DNA of 64,000 nucleotides, taken from contig NZ_NEEY01000001.1 of the NCBI RefSeq assembly GCF_002252085.1, positions 1 to 64,000 on the forward strand. Direction: 5' to 3'. Under the pieces are notes generated by a model. It ran no database searches and was not told the origin of the DNA. It was given only the letters and a program-made list of their open reading frames with translations. This document shows positions 9,153-17,292 of the stretch, one piece after another. Each line of letters opens with the position of its first letter. The stretch's first letter is position 1. The DNA is from Aerococcus sp. 1KP-2016. GTDB lineage: Bacteria; Bacillota; Bacilli; Lactobacillales; Aerococcaceae. The position numbers were made by a program, and so were the translations under genes.

Positions 9153-10058
9153 TTAAGCTAAATTCGCGTCACTTGCATTCAAATCTTTTAAGAAAGTATG
9201 TAAAGCTTGTACTTTACTTGTTAATGTTTTGTAAGCGTCCAAAGTTAATGATTGACGACCATCTGACCAAGCTTCATCCGGGTTTTGATGAATTTCGATA
9301 ATCAAACCGTCACAACCAGCAGCTACAGCAGCCATCGCCATCGATTCAACCCATTCACGTTTACCCACAGCATGACTTGGATCAATCACAATCGGTAAAT
9401 GCGTTTTGCTACGAAGAACTGGAATTGCTGATAAATCTAGTGTGTTACGTGTAGTCGTTTCGTAAGTGCGAATACCACGTTCACATAAAACGACATTAGG
9501 ATTGCCTTGGGCCAAAATATATTCAGCCGCCATTAATAGATCTTCAATGCTAGCAGCCATCCCTCTTTTTAACAAAACAGGTTTATTCGTTTTGCCGACA
9601 GCTTTTAGTAAATCAAAATTTTGCATATTTCGTGCGCCAATTTGGTACATATCTATGCCATCGAATAAGTCGACTTGGTCCACAGCCATGACCTCAGTAA
9701 CAACTGGTAAGTCATATTTCGCACCCACCCGTTCTAAAATTTCTAAACCTTCTTCACCTAAACCTTGGAATGCATATGGTGAAGTTCTTGGCTTGTAGGC
9801 GCCACCTCGAAGCATATTCGCACCAGCATCTTTCACGGCGGCAGCAACTTCATCTAATTTGTCCAAACCTTCGATTGAACATGGTCCCCCAATCATGGCA
9901 AAGTTTCCGGCACCAATTTTGATATTACCGACTGTAACAACTGATGGCGTTGCTTTGTATGATAAACTAGCGCGTTTGTAAGGTTCACTAATATTGGCTA
10001 GGATAGCATCTTCGTTGGTGGCGCTTGTTGTGGTAGTTTGAATTGTTTGTGTTGTCAT
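9153..10058 (-). CDS. aroF: 3-deoxy-7-phosphoheptulonate (DAHP) synthase
   Basis: Catalyses the first step of the shikimate pathway from PEP and erythrose 4-phosphate. The 301-aa protein belongs to the AroA-I-beta/KDOPS-like type: [24 protein letters not shown], the GARNMQNF block, LLKRGM and [14 protein letters not shown], with a metal ligand in the last motif. There is no fused chorismate mutase domain, although a short N-terminal extension of about 35 residues precedes the barrel. It is the first structural gene after a leader peptide rich in Phe and Tyr, so its expression is expected to respond to those amino acids. Confidence 0.94.
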   Translation of the reverse strand: MTTQTIQTTTTSATNEDAILANISEPYKRASLSYKATPSVVTVGNIKIGAGNFAMIGGPCSIEGLDKLDEVAAAVKDAGANMLRGGAYKPRTSPYAFQGLGEEGLEILERVGAKYDLPVVTEVMAVDQVDLFDGIDMYQIGARNMQNFDLLKAVGKTNKPVLLKRGMAASIEDLLMAAEYILAQGNPNVVLCERGIRTYETTTRNTLDLSAIPVLRSKTHLPIVIDPSHAVGKREWVESMAMAAVAAGCDGLIIEIHQNPDEAWSDGRQSLTLDAYKTLTSKVQALHTFLKDLNASDANLA

Positions 10059-10135
10059 TTTTGTTTGCTCCTTTGATTGGCTTGACTTGTTTCAGTTACT
10101 AGACGACGCATATAGGTGGTGCATGTTTTATGCAA

Positions 10136-10190
10136 GAAAAAAAGCCCTCTACAACAACACCACCGATGTGATATTTGTTGTAAAGGACTT
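10136..10190 (-). terminator. Attenuator terminator upstream of DAHP synthase
   Basis: On the minus strand, AAGTCCTTTACAACAA (10175-10190) pairs with TTGTTGTAGAGGGCTT (about 10142-10157) and is followed by a run of seven T (10136-10143). It lies between the leader peptide and the DAHP synthase start, so it is an attenuator and not a gene end. Confidence 0.85.
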
Positions 10191-10238
10191 TCCTAGGACA
10201 CTAGACGCGCTAGTGACTAAAGAACTAAAATCATATCC

Positions 10239-10334
10239 TTATGAAGCTACAACAAAATCACCTTTACTTGAACCGAAAAAGTAAAAGTAAAAGTTAAAAA
10301 AGAAATAGAATTTTGTTGTAGTCATTGCTTGCAT
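10239..10334 (-). CDS. Phe/Tyr leader peptide controlling the aromatic operon
   Basis: A 31-codon reading frame with a strong ribosome site (GAGGAGGA at 10343-10350, about 9 nt before the ATG at 10334). Residues 9-20 read FYFFFNFYFYFF: eleven of twelve codons are Phe or Tyr. Just before this run the RNA reads CTACAACAAAA; just after it comes TTTTGTTGTAG, its perfect 11-nt complement. The second segment can also pair with ACAACAA of the downstream terminator stem. This is the layout of a translation-coupled attenuator: ribosome stalling on Phe/Tyr codons would free segment 2 to pair with segment 3 and block the terminator. The coding frame and pairing are seen directly; the regulation is inferred. 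Confidence 0.85.
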   Translation of the reverse strand: MQAMTTTKFYFFFNFYFYFFGSSKGDFVVAS

Positions 10335-10368
10335 GATTGTAGTCCTCCTCTCGCTGTTTAATACACCA

Positions 10369-10397
10369 ACTTTAACAATGTCACTCATTAAAGTCAA
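10369..10397 (-). promoter_or_regulatory. Promoter of the aromatic operon
   Basis: TTGACT (10392-10397), a 17-nt spacer and TAAAGT (10369-10374) on the minus strand, about 35 nt before the start of the leader peptide. It is the best promoter-like sequence in this gap. Confidence 0.7.
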
Positions 10398-10439
10398 GGT
10401 TTTTTCTCATTTATTTTTAATAGGGATTATAAATCTTAA

Positions 10440-11132
10440 TTATGCTTCTGGGAAGTAGTTGATTAAGTTTAATGGTAAAACGTATGTACCATTATCGAAT
10501 ACACGCATGTTTCCGCCAGAGATTTCATCGATTAAAATAACTTTACCAGTTACTGCATCGAAACCGAATTCTAGTTTGATATCAAATACTTCAAGACCGT
10601 GAGCTGCAATGTCGTCACGAACGAATGATGCGATTTCTTTCGTTGTAGCAACTAATTCTTCGTATTGATCGCCGTTCATGATGTCTAAGATTGCTAATGC
10701 ATCTTTTGTAATGTATGGATCTTCACGGTCGTCATCTTTTAATGTTACTTCAACATATGTTGGTAATGCAGTTCCTTCAGTTACATAGTCACCGTAACGA
10801 CGAACGAATGAACCTGTTGCTTTAAAACGAGTGATTACTTCAAGACCTTTACCAAATACTTTCGCTTTGCGAACAGTCATCGTGTTGTTTTCGATATCAG
10901 CGTCAACGAAATGAGTTGGGTAACCAGCTTCATTTAATTTGCTGTAGAAGTATTTAGTTAAACGTAAACCAACTTGGCCTACACCTTCAATAGATAAACC
11001 AACTTGGTTAGCACCTGGATCGAAGACACCGTCAACACCTGTAACATCGTCTTTAAATTTCAATACCAATTGGTTTTCTTCTGCACCTTGATAAATATCT
11101 TTAGTTTTACCGCTGTAGATTACTTCGTTCAT
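10440..11132 (-). CDS. purC: SAICAR synthetase
   Basis: Ligates aspartate to CAIR in purine synthesis, using ATP. It has the SGKTKDIY N-terminal block, KFKDDVTG, RFKATGSFVRRYG, the LKDDDREDPYI active-site region and the C-terminal EFGFD..LIDEISG.N.R segment, all expected for PurC. I choose ATG 11132 because GGAGGT lies 7 nt upstream; the ATG 15 nt earlier overlaps that ribosome site. The resulting 230 aa are normal. It is the last gene of the pur operon, separated from purK by about 18 nt. PurC at the 3' end of the operon is unusual, since in many Firmicutes it is at or near the start. Confidence 0.95.
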   Translation of the reverse strand: MNEVIYSGKTKDIYQGAEENQLVLKFKDDVTGVDGVFDPGANQVGLSIEGVGQVGLRLTKYFYSKLNEAGYPTHFVDADIENNTMTVRKAKVFGKGLEVITRFKATGSFVRRYGDYVTEGTALPTYVEVTLKDDDREDPYITKDALAILDIMNGDQYEELVATTKEIASFVRDDIAAHGLEVFDIKLEFGFDAVTGKVILIDEISGGNMRVFDNGTYVLPLNLINYFPEA

Positions 11133-11150
11133 TGAAAATACCTCCATTTT

Positions 11151-12293
11151 TTAATACATACGTTTCCAAGTTTTAAGTGTTTGTGAAATAGCTAATAAAT
11201 CCGCTAAATCTGTAAAATTAGGATTGATAATGGTGAAATGCCCCATCTTCCGTTGCGTCTTGGCCTCACCCTTGTTGTAGATGTGGAAGATAGCATTTGG
11301 AAATTCTGCCATCCCCTCAGCTAAGCGGGGTAAATGTTGGCCTAAAATGTTAATCATAAGTGCTGGTTCCATCAAGCGAACATCAATCAATGGATGTCCG
11401 GTAATGGCTAAAATATGTTGATCAAATTGCGATACGTTGCACGCTTCAATGGTGTAATGCCCTGAATTGTGCGGACGTGGTGCAATTTCGTTGACCAAGA
11501 TATCGCCAGCTCGACTGACGAAAAATTCAATCCCACAGACGCCGACTAAATTGCCAGCAGTCGCTATTTTACCCGCGATAGATTCAATCGTTGCGGTCAT
11601 CACCGGGTCAAATGTTTGACCAACTAGTGATGAGAATAGGACACCGTGTTCATGTTGATTGATCGAAATGGGGAAATATTTGATGTTGCCTTGTAAATCG
11701 CGTGCCACCATAATGGACGCTTCATAGGCAAAATCGCAATAGACTTCTTGAATCAATGGTTGCTCAGCCAGTAAGTTTTGGATTGTCTCCGATTTCATGG
11801 TTAAATCGTGGTCTGAATCGACCTTGATTTGCCCCTTACCATCGTAGCCAAACCGCGTAGTTTTAAGGATAAAAGGATAGCCCATGTCTACATCGATATC
11901 ATCGATGACTGTGATTTCCTTATATTGAGTGGTTGGGATTTCTTGTTCATTTAACCAAGTTTTTTCTTTGATACGTTCCTGACCGTTCAACAATAATTTT
12001 GTGCCCTGTGGAAGGTACGCTTGGGCGTCAATTTCTTGAAGTAGGTCGCCATCGATATTTTCAAATTCATAAGTAACAACGTCCACTGTTTGGACGAAAT
12101 CTAATAATTTCTCTCGGTCATCGAATTGGCCAACTGTGTGGCCTTGTGCCACATCGAAGCCACATGATGTAGGGTTTGGATCATAGAAATATACTTGATA
12201 ACCCATCTTCTGTGCGGATTGTCCCAACATCTTACCGAGTTGACCGGCCCCGATGATACCAATCTTGGCTCCGGGATATAAAGTGTTAACCAT
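11151..12293 (-). CDS. purK: 5-(carboxyamino)imidazole ribonucleotide synthase
   Basis: An ATP-grasp enzyme that makes N5-CAIR from AIR and bicarbonate. The N-terminal GIIGAGQLGKML loop, the ATP-grasp middle (LKTTRFGYDGKGQ), the EIAPRPHNSGHYTIEAC motif and the C-terminal small domain are present in 380 aa. The start overlaps the end of purE by 8 nt. PurK and PurE act together to carboxylate AIR, so the pair shows this organism uses the bacterial two-step route. Confidence 0.95.
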   Translation of the reverse strand: MVNTLYPGAKIGIIGAGQLGKMLGQSAQKMGYQVYFYDPNPTSCGFDVAQGHTVGQFDDREKLLDFVQTVDVVTYEFENIDGDLLQEIDAQAYLPQGTKLLLNGQERIKEKTWLNEQEIPTTQYKEITVIDDIDVDMGYPFILKTTRFGYDGKGQIKVDSDHDLTMKSETIQNLLAEQPLIQEVYCDFAYEASIMVARDLQGNIKYFPISINQHEHGVLFSSLVGQTFDPVMTATIESIAGKIATAGNLVGVCGIEFFVSRAGDILVNEIAPRPHNSGHYTIEACNVSQFDQHILAITGHPLIDVRLMEPALMINILGQHLPRLAEGMAEFPNAIFHIYNKGEAKTQRKMGHFTIINPNFTDLADLLAISQTLKTWKRMY

Positions 12294-12777
12294 TGAGTGT
12301 CACATCGCTCTCTACTGCTGCCGCATGTTGTTGATCTATATAGGTTTTTAAGCGTTGGCCAATGTCCGCATGATGTAAGGACAAAATGCGTCCTGCCATG
12401 AGGGCTGCGTTTTTCGCTCCAGCCTCACCAATTGCCATTGTTGCAACGGGCACACCCGTGGGCATTTGGACGATTGAAAGGAGCGAATCCATACCTGATA
12501 AAGCTGAAGACTTCATCGGTACACCAATCACGGGCAAACTTGTTGCCGCAGCAATCATACCTGGTAAGTGAGCTGCCCCACCTGCCCCAGCAATAATAAT
12601 TTGGTACCCATCGTCTGCCGCATTTTGCGCGAAGGTCAACATTTCTGTTGGCATCCGGTGGGCAGATACAACATGTTTATCGTAAGAAATACCTAGCTGA
12701 TCTAATAAGATACAGGCTGCTTGCATCTGAGACCAATCCGAAATCGATCCCATCACAACTGCAACATCTGCCATCAT
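12286..12777 (-). CDS. purE: N5-CAIR mutase, class I PurE
   Basis: Moves the carboxyl group of N5-CAIR to give CAIR. Class I hallmarks are clear: GSISDW at the N-terminus, SAHRMP with the catalytic His, and AGGAAHLPGM. The 163 aa match the family. It overlaps purD by 4 nt (ATGA) and purK by 8 nt, so it is tightly coupled to both. Confidence 0.96.
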   Translation of the reverse strand: MMADVAVVMGSISDWSQMQAACILLDQLGISYDKHVVSAHRMPTEMLTFAQNAADDGYQIIIAGAGGAAHLPGMIAAATSLPVIGVPMKSSALSGMDSLLSIVQMPTGVPVATMAIGEAGAKNAALMAGRILSLHHADIGQRLKTYIDQQHAAAVESDVTLNG

Positions 12778-14057
12778 ACATCGCTCCTTTCTCTTAAATA
12801 TCCGATATCGTTGCGGTAGAAAGTATCCGCAATAGCTAACGTATTCAATTGTCCGTATACATCTGCTCTCGCAGTTTCGATATCTTCGCCATGCCCTGTT
12901 ACCATTAGTATCCGGCCACCATTGGCAATCAATTGACTTTGACCATCCTGACTAACACCTGCGTATAATACACGATTGGTATCAATGGTAGATACATCAA
13001 GTTTCATCCCTTTGATGTAATCTTTAGGATAGCCTGCTGCTGCAAGTACAACACCTAATTGAACACCATTTTTATATTGAATATCGATTGTTTCCTTATT
13101 CAAATGCGCTTCAACAATAGCTAGGAAATCTGTCTCAAGTAAAGGTAAGACCACTTGTGTTTCTGGATCTCCAAGACGTGTGTTAAATTCGATAACCTTA
13201 GGGCCATTTACAGTCCAGATTAGGCCGGTATATAGGATTCCGGTAAAAGGTGTGCCATTTTGCACCATTTGATCTGCCACAGGTTGCACAATAGCATCAA
13301 TAATTTGTTGATTAATTGATGGTGTCATCCAGGAAACGGGGGCAAAAGAGCCCATGCCGCCTGTATTCGCTCCTTGATCACCATCACCGACAGGCTTGTA
13401 ATCGCAAGCCGTGCCAAGTGTGATTACTTGGTCTTCATTAATCAATGAGAAATGAGAAAATTCGTTACCAACAAGAAATTCTTCTATTAATAAAGGTAAG
13501 CCTTTTTTGACCATGAAATCTTCTAAGATATCTTCTGCTTCTATCGTGCTTGTTGGAATAACGACACCCTTACCAGACATCAAACCATCTGCCTTAATCA
13601 CAAACGGTAATTGCAATTGTTTAGCATAATCTAGGGCTTGAACAATGTCATGACTATCAAAGAATTGGTGTGCAGCGGTTTGGACACCAGCTTGGGCCAT
13701 GATTTCCTTGGCAAATTGTTTAGAATTTTCTAGTTGGGCCGCAACTTTACTCGGACCAACAATGTCTAGGTCATGTAATTTAAAGTGGTCGACAATGCCC
13801 ATTTCAAGTGGCACTTCTGGACCAACAAAGCTAATATCAATCGCCTTATCTAAAGCAAAGGCTACTAAGGTTTGAATATCATCTACAGTGATATCCACCG
13901 TTTCAATTGGGGCATGTAGGGTTAAGTGTTGATTATCCACTAACATACCTGGGTTACCAGGCGCTACATAGACCTGGCTTACTGCCTGGCTTTGTGCAAA
14001 GGCACGCGCTAGGGCATGTTCACGACCACCTGACCCTATGATTAAAATCTGTTTCAT
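12774..14057 (-). CDS. purD: Phosphoribosylamine-glycine ligase
   Basis: An ATP-grasp ligase joining phosphoribosylamine to glycine. It has the GSGGREHALA start, the VAPGNPGM block, the ATP-grasp KADGLMSGKGV segment and EFNTRLGDPETQ near residue 290. The 427 aa are standard. It stands between purH and purE with short gaps, within the operon. Its substrate is the product of PurF, the first gene of this operon. Confidence 0.96.
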   Translation of the reverse strand: MKQILIIGSGGREHALARAFAQSQAVSQVYVAPGNPGMLVDNQHLTLHAPIETVDITVDDIQTLVAFALDKAIDISFVGPEVPLEMGIVDHFKLHDLDIVGPSKVAAQLENSKQFAKEIMAQAGVQTAAHQFFDSHDIVQALDYAKQLQLPFVIKADGLMSGKGVVIPTSTIEAEDILEDFMVKKGLPLLIEEFLVGNEFSHFSLINEDQVITLGTACDYKPVGDGDQGANTGGMGSFAPVSWMTPSINQQIIDAIVQPVADQMVQNGTPFTGILYTGLIWTVNGPKVIEFNTRLGDPETQVVLPLLETDFLAIVEAHLNKETIDIQYKNGVQLGVVLAAAGYPKDYIKGMKLDVSTIDTNRVLYAGVSQDGQSQLIANGGRILMVTGHGEDIETARADVYGQLNTLAIADTFYRNDIGYLRERSDV

Positions 14058-14079
14058 TGTCTGTGATCCTTTCCTTAAA

Positions 14080-15666
14080 TTAGTGTCTGAAGTGACGGTT
14101 GCCAGTCATAACCATGGTCATATCGTTTGCATCACATACGACTACAGAATCTTCGTCATGGATAGAGCCACCAGGTTGGACGATTGCTTTAATACCGTGT
14201 TCATGTGCTAAAGTTGCTGTGTCATCCATTGGTAGGAAAGCATCAGAAGACATAACGTATGCACCTTTCAGTGCTGAATCTTTTTCTTCAGCTTGTTTAA
14301 TCGCAATGCGGGCAGATCCCACACGATTCATTTGACCTGCACCTATACCTAATGTCATGTATTCATTATTAATAATGATGGCATTTGACTTCACGTGTTT
14401 GACAACTTTCATACCGAAGTTCATCGCATCTAATTGCGCCTGGTCTGGTTGACGTGTTGTGGCTACGGTCCATTGTTCAGGTAACGCCGTGATTTCTTCA
14501 CGTGGTAATTCATCCGAAAGATCAGCATCTTGAACTAGTAAGCCACCAGTAATTGAAATAAATTCTTGATATGGTGCTACTTTTTCATCAAATGAAACGG
14601 TTAATAAACGTAAATTCTTTTTCTTTTCTAAACGAGCCAAAGCGTCTGCTTCAAAAGATGGTGCAATAATGATTTCAAGGAATATTTTTGCTAATTCATT
14701 AGCAAGCGCTAAGGTAACAGGACGGTTGACAACTACGATACCGCCGTAAATAGATACGTTATCTGCTTGGAAACATCTGTCGAAGGCTTCTTCAATAGTC
14801 GCGCCAACGGCAACACCACATGGGTTCATGTGTTTTACTGCTACAGCAACTGGTTCATCAAATTCTTGGGCAATTTTCAGGGCTGCATCTGCATCTTTTA
14901 AGTTGTTATAAGAAAGTTGCTTACCATGTAATTGTTTGGCTGCTGCAATCGAATTTGCAGCTGGGTTTAATGTCTTGTAGAAAGCTGCTTTTTGATGGCC
15001 GTTTTCACCATAACGTAAGCTTTCCTTGTCGATAAAGGTCATCGTTTTGTGAGCCCATTCATTGACTGGGAAATCTTGTTCGCCTGCATTAAAATCTTTC
15101 AAATAGTCTGCAATTAAGGTGTCATAATGACTCGTTAATTGGAAAACTTTACCCGCTAAATATTGGCGGAATGCAAAGCTTGTTTGGCCATCTTGGTCTA
15201 ATTGGCTGATCAAGGTGTCGTAATCAGCTGGGTCAGTTACCACCGTTACTGATTGATAGTTTTTGGCAGCTGAACGTAACATTGATGGACCACCGATGTC
15301 GATATTTTCAATGGCATCCTGTAATGTCACATCATTTTGAGAAATCGTTTCTTTAAATGGGTATAAGTTTACGATGACGTAATCGATTGCTGCAATTTCA
15401 TGTTCCTTCATTGTTGCTTGATGTTCTGCAGAATCACGTAAACCAAGTAAACCACCATGAATTTTAGGATGTAATGTCTTTACTCGGCCGTCTAACATTT
15501 CAGGAAAACCTGTATAAGAATCTACAGTTTGTACTGGAATGCCTGCTTCTTGAATTGCTTTGAAAGTGCCACCTGTTGATAGAAGTTGTACACCTTTTTC
15601 AACAAGTTTTCTAGCAACGGTTAAGATATTTGTCTTATCAGAGACTGATAATAATGCGTAAGTCAT
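14080..15666 (-). CDS. purH: Bifunctional AICAR transformylase/IMP cyclohydrolase
   Basis: Carries out the last two steps to IMP, using 10-formyl-tetrahydrofolate made by Fhs (also in this window). The N-terminal MGS-like cyclohydrolase domain (LLSTGGTFKAIQEAG, GRVKTLHPKIHGG) is followed by the transformylase domain with the SLRYGENGHQ and AVKHMNPCGVA motifs, and the C-terminus ends NRHFRH. The 528 aa are normal. A gap of 22 nt separates it from purN. Confidence 0.96.
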   Translation of the reverse strand: MTYALLSVSDKTNILTVARKLVEKGVQLLSTGGTFKAIQEAGIPVQTVDSYTGFPEMLDGRVKTLHPKIHGGLLGLRDSAEHQATMKEHEIAAIDYVIVNLYPFKETISQNDVTLQDAIENIDIGGPSMLRSAAKNYQSVTVVTDPADYDTLISQLDQDGQTSFAFRQYLAGKVFQLTSHYDTLIADYLKDFNAGEQDFPVNEWAHKTMTFIDKESLRYGENGHQKAAFYKTLNPAANSIAAAKQLHGKQLSYNNLKDADAALKIAQEFDEPVAVAVKHMNPCGVAVGATIEEAFDRCFQADNVSIYGGIVVVNRPVTLALANELAKIFLEIIIAPSFEADALARLEKKKNLRLLTVSFDEKVAPYQEFISITGGLLVQDADLSDELPREEITALPEQWTVATTRQPDQAQLDAMNFGMKVVKHVKSNAIIINNEYMTLGIGAGQMNRVGSARIAIKQAEEKDSALKGAYVMSSDAFLPMDDTATLAHEHGIKAIVQPGGSIHDEDSVVVCDANDMTMVMTGNRHFRH

Positions 15667-15688
15667 GTTTGCAATGGTCCTTTCTGTA

Positions 15689-16255
15689 CTAATGGTTTTG
15701 AATCAGTTGTTCAATCACTTTGGGATATAACTCATGTTCAATCGCGTGAATATGATTTTCTAGGTCCTCTAACGTCCAATCTTCCTCAATTGTAAGGGAT
15801 TCTTGAGCGATAATTTCACCAGTATCGATGCCTTCGTCTACAAAATGCACGGTAACACCTGTTTGGCTAACCTTTGCCTTGTAGGCATCTCCAATACCAT
15901 CACGCCCCGGAAAAGCTGGTAGTAAGGCAGGATGGATGTTGATGATTCGGTTAGGAAAGGCGTCCAGTAGTGGTTGACCGACAATTCGCATAAAACCGGC
16001 GAGTACTACCAATTCAACACCTTGTTGATGCAAATAGTTTGCGATAGATTCTTCCCAAGTTTGACGATTGTTGTAAGCTTTGGGTTGCGCCAGCAAGTAT
16101 GGAATACCTGCTTTTCTCGCTCGTTCGATTACATATGCATTGGGGTTATCGGTCACAATGCAGGCAATCTGACCTGAAATTTCTTGCTTACTAACAGCAT
16201 CAATAATGGCTTGAACGTTTGTACCATTGCCTGATGCCATCAATCCTAATTTCAT
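15689..16255 (-). CDS. purN: GAR formyltransferase, folate-dependent
   Basis: Formylates glycinamide ribonucleotide with 10-formyl-THF. Visible are the phosphate loop SGNGTNVQA, the formyl-transfer motif HPALLPAFPG with catalytic His, and GVTVHFVDEGIDTG with the conserved Asp. The 188 aa are typical. The start overlaps the purM stop (TAATG), a translational coupling. Confidence 0.96.
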   Translation of the reverse strand: MKLGLMASGNGTNVQAIIDAVSKQEISGQIACIVTDNPNAYVIERARKAGIPYLLAQPKAYNNRQTWEESIANYLHQQGVELVVLAGFMRIVGQPLLDAFPNRIINIHPALLPAFPGRDGIGDAYKAKVSQTGVTVHFVDEGIDTGEIIAQESLTIEEDWTLEDLENHIHAIEHELYPKVIEQLIQNH

Positions 16256-17292
16256 TACACACCTGACTTTCTAATGAGTTGGACATTAGCGTCTGATGCT
16301 TGACGTTCAGTCATTTGACCGATGATTAGTGCCCCATCGATACCCGCTAAGATTGCTTCAACTTCTGTGGCATCAACTGCTAATACCATACCAATCCCCA
16401 TATTGAAGACGTTGTATAAATCCATTTGGTCAAGTTGACCAAGGCTTTGAATTTCCTTAAAAATACATGGTACTTGCCAAGCATCGAGATCGATTTGCGC
16501 TGACAGGTTGTCCCCATACATACGGGGTACATTTTCATAGAAACCACCACCCGTAATATGTGCAATCCCGTTAATTTTACCCGCTTCCACAAAAGGCATC
16601 ACGTCTTGAACATAAATTTTTGTTGGTGTTAATAAGTGATCAATCAATGTTTTGCCATCGCGTAATACTGTATTAAAGGGTACTGAATTATCTTTGAAAA
16701 AGACTTTACGGACCAATGAATAGCCATTTGAATGGATACCTGATGAAGGTAATCCGATTAACACATCACCCGCTTTTACTCGTGAACCATCTAATAATTT
16801 ATCTTGGTCAGCTACGCCGACACAAAAACCTGCTAAATCAAATTCTTCATTATGATATAAATCAGGCATTTCGGCTGTTTCACCACCGACTAAAGCTGCT
16901 CCAGCTTGAACACACCCTTCAGCTACACCAGCAACAATTTGCTCTATAGTAGCTGGTTGGTTGTGGCCAACTGCTAAATAATCCAGGAAGAAAAGTGGTT
17001 GTGCACCTTGCGCTAAGATATCATTGGCACACATTGCCACACAATCAATGCCGACAGTGTCGTATTTTTGTGCTTCTTGAGCAAGCAAAATTTTCGTGCC
17101 CACCCCGTCAGTACCTGATACTAAGACGGGATTTGAATATTTAGTCATGTCTAGTTTGAATAAAGCACCGAAGCTGCCCAACTGGTTCAATACTTCTGGA
17201 CGTTGCGTACGTGCCACATGTTTTTTCATGCGTTCAACTGCTTCATAACCTTTTTCGATATCTACGCCAGATGCCTGGTAAGCATTACTCAT
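16255..17292 (-). CDS. purM: AIR synthetase
   Basis: Closes the imidazole ring of FGAM using ATP. It contains SGTDGVGTKI, GVAEGC.QAGAALVGGETAEMPD, SSGIHSNGYSLVRK and HITGGGFYENVPR, the PurM core blocks. The 345 aa are normal. It overlaps purF by 8 nt and purN by 1 nt. Its substrate comes from PurSQL, whose genes are not in this operon. Confidence 0.96.
   Translation of the reverse strand: MSNAYQASGVDIEKGYEAVERMKKHVARTQRPEVLNQLGSFGALFKLDMTKYSNPVLVSGTDGVGTKILLAQEAQKYDTVGIDCVAMCANDILAQGAQPLFFLDYLAVGHNQPATIEQIVAGVAEGCVQAGAALVGGETAEMPDLYHNEEFDLAGFCVGVADQDKLLDGSRVKAGDVLIGLPSSGIHSNGYSLVRKVFFKDNSVPFNTVLRDGKTLIDHLLTPTKIYVQDVMPFVEAGKINGIAHITGGGFYENVPRMYGDNLSAQIDLDAWQVPCIFKEIQSLGQLDQMDLYNVFNMGIGMVLAVDATEVEAILAGIDGALIIGQMTERQASDANVQLIRKSGV

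Noticed and set aside
10087-10284. 65-codon open frame on the plus strand upstream of DAHP synthase
   Set aside because: It is antisense to the attenuator; the minus-strand leader peptide and pairings explain this DNA.
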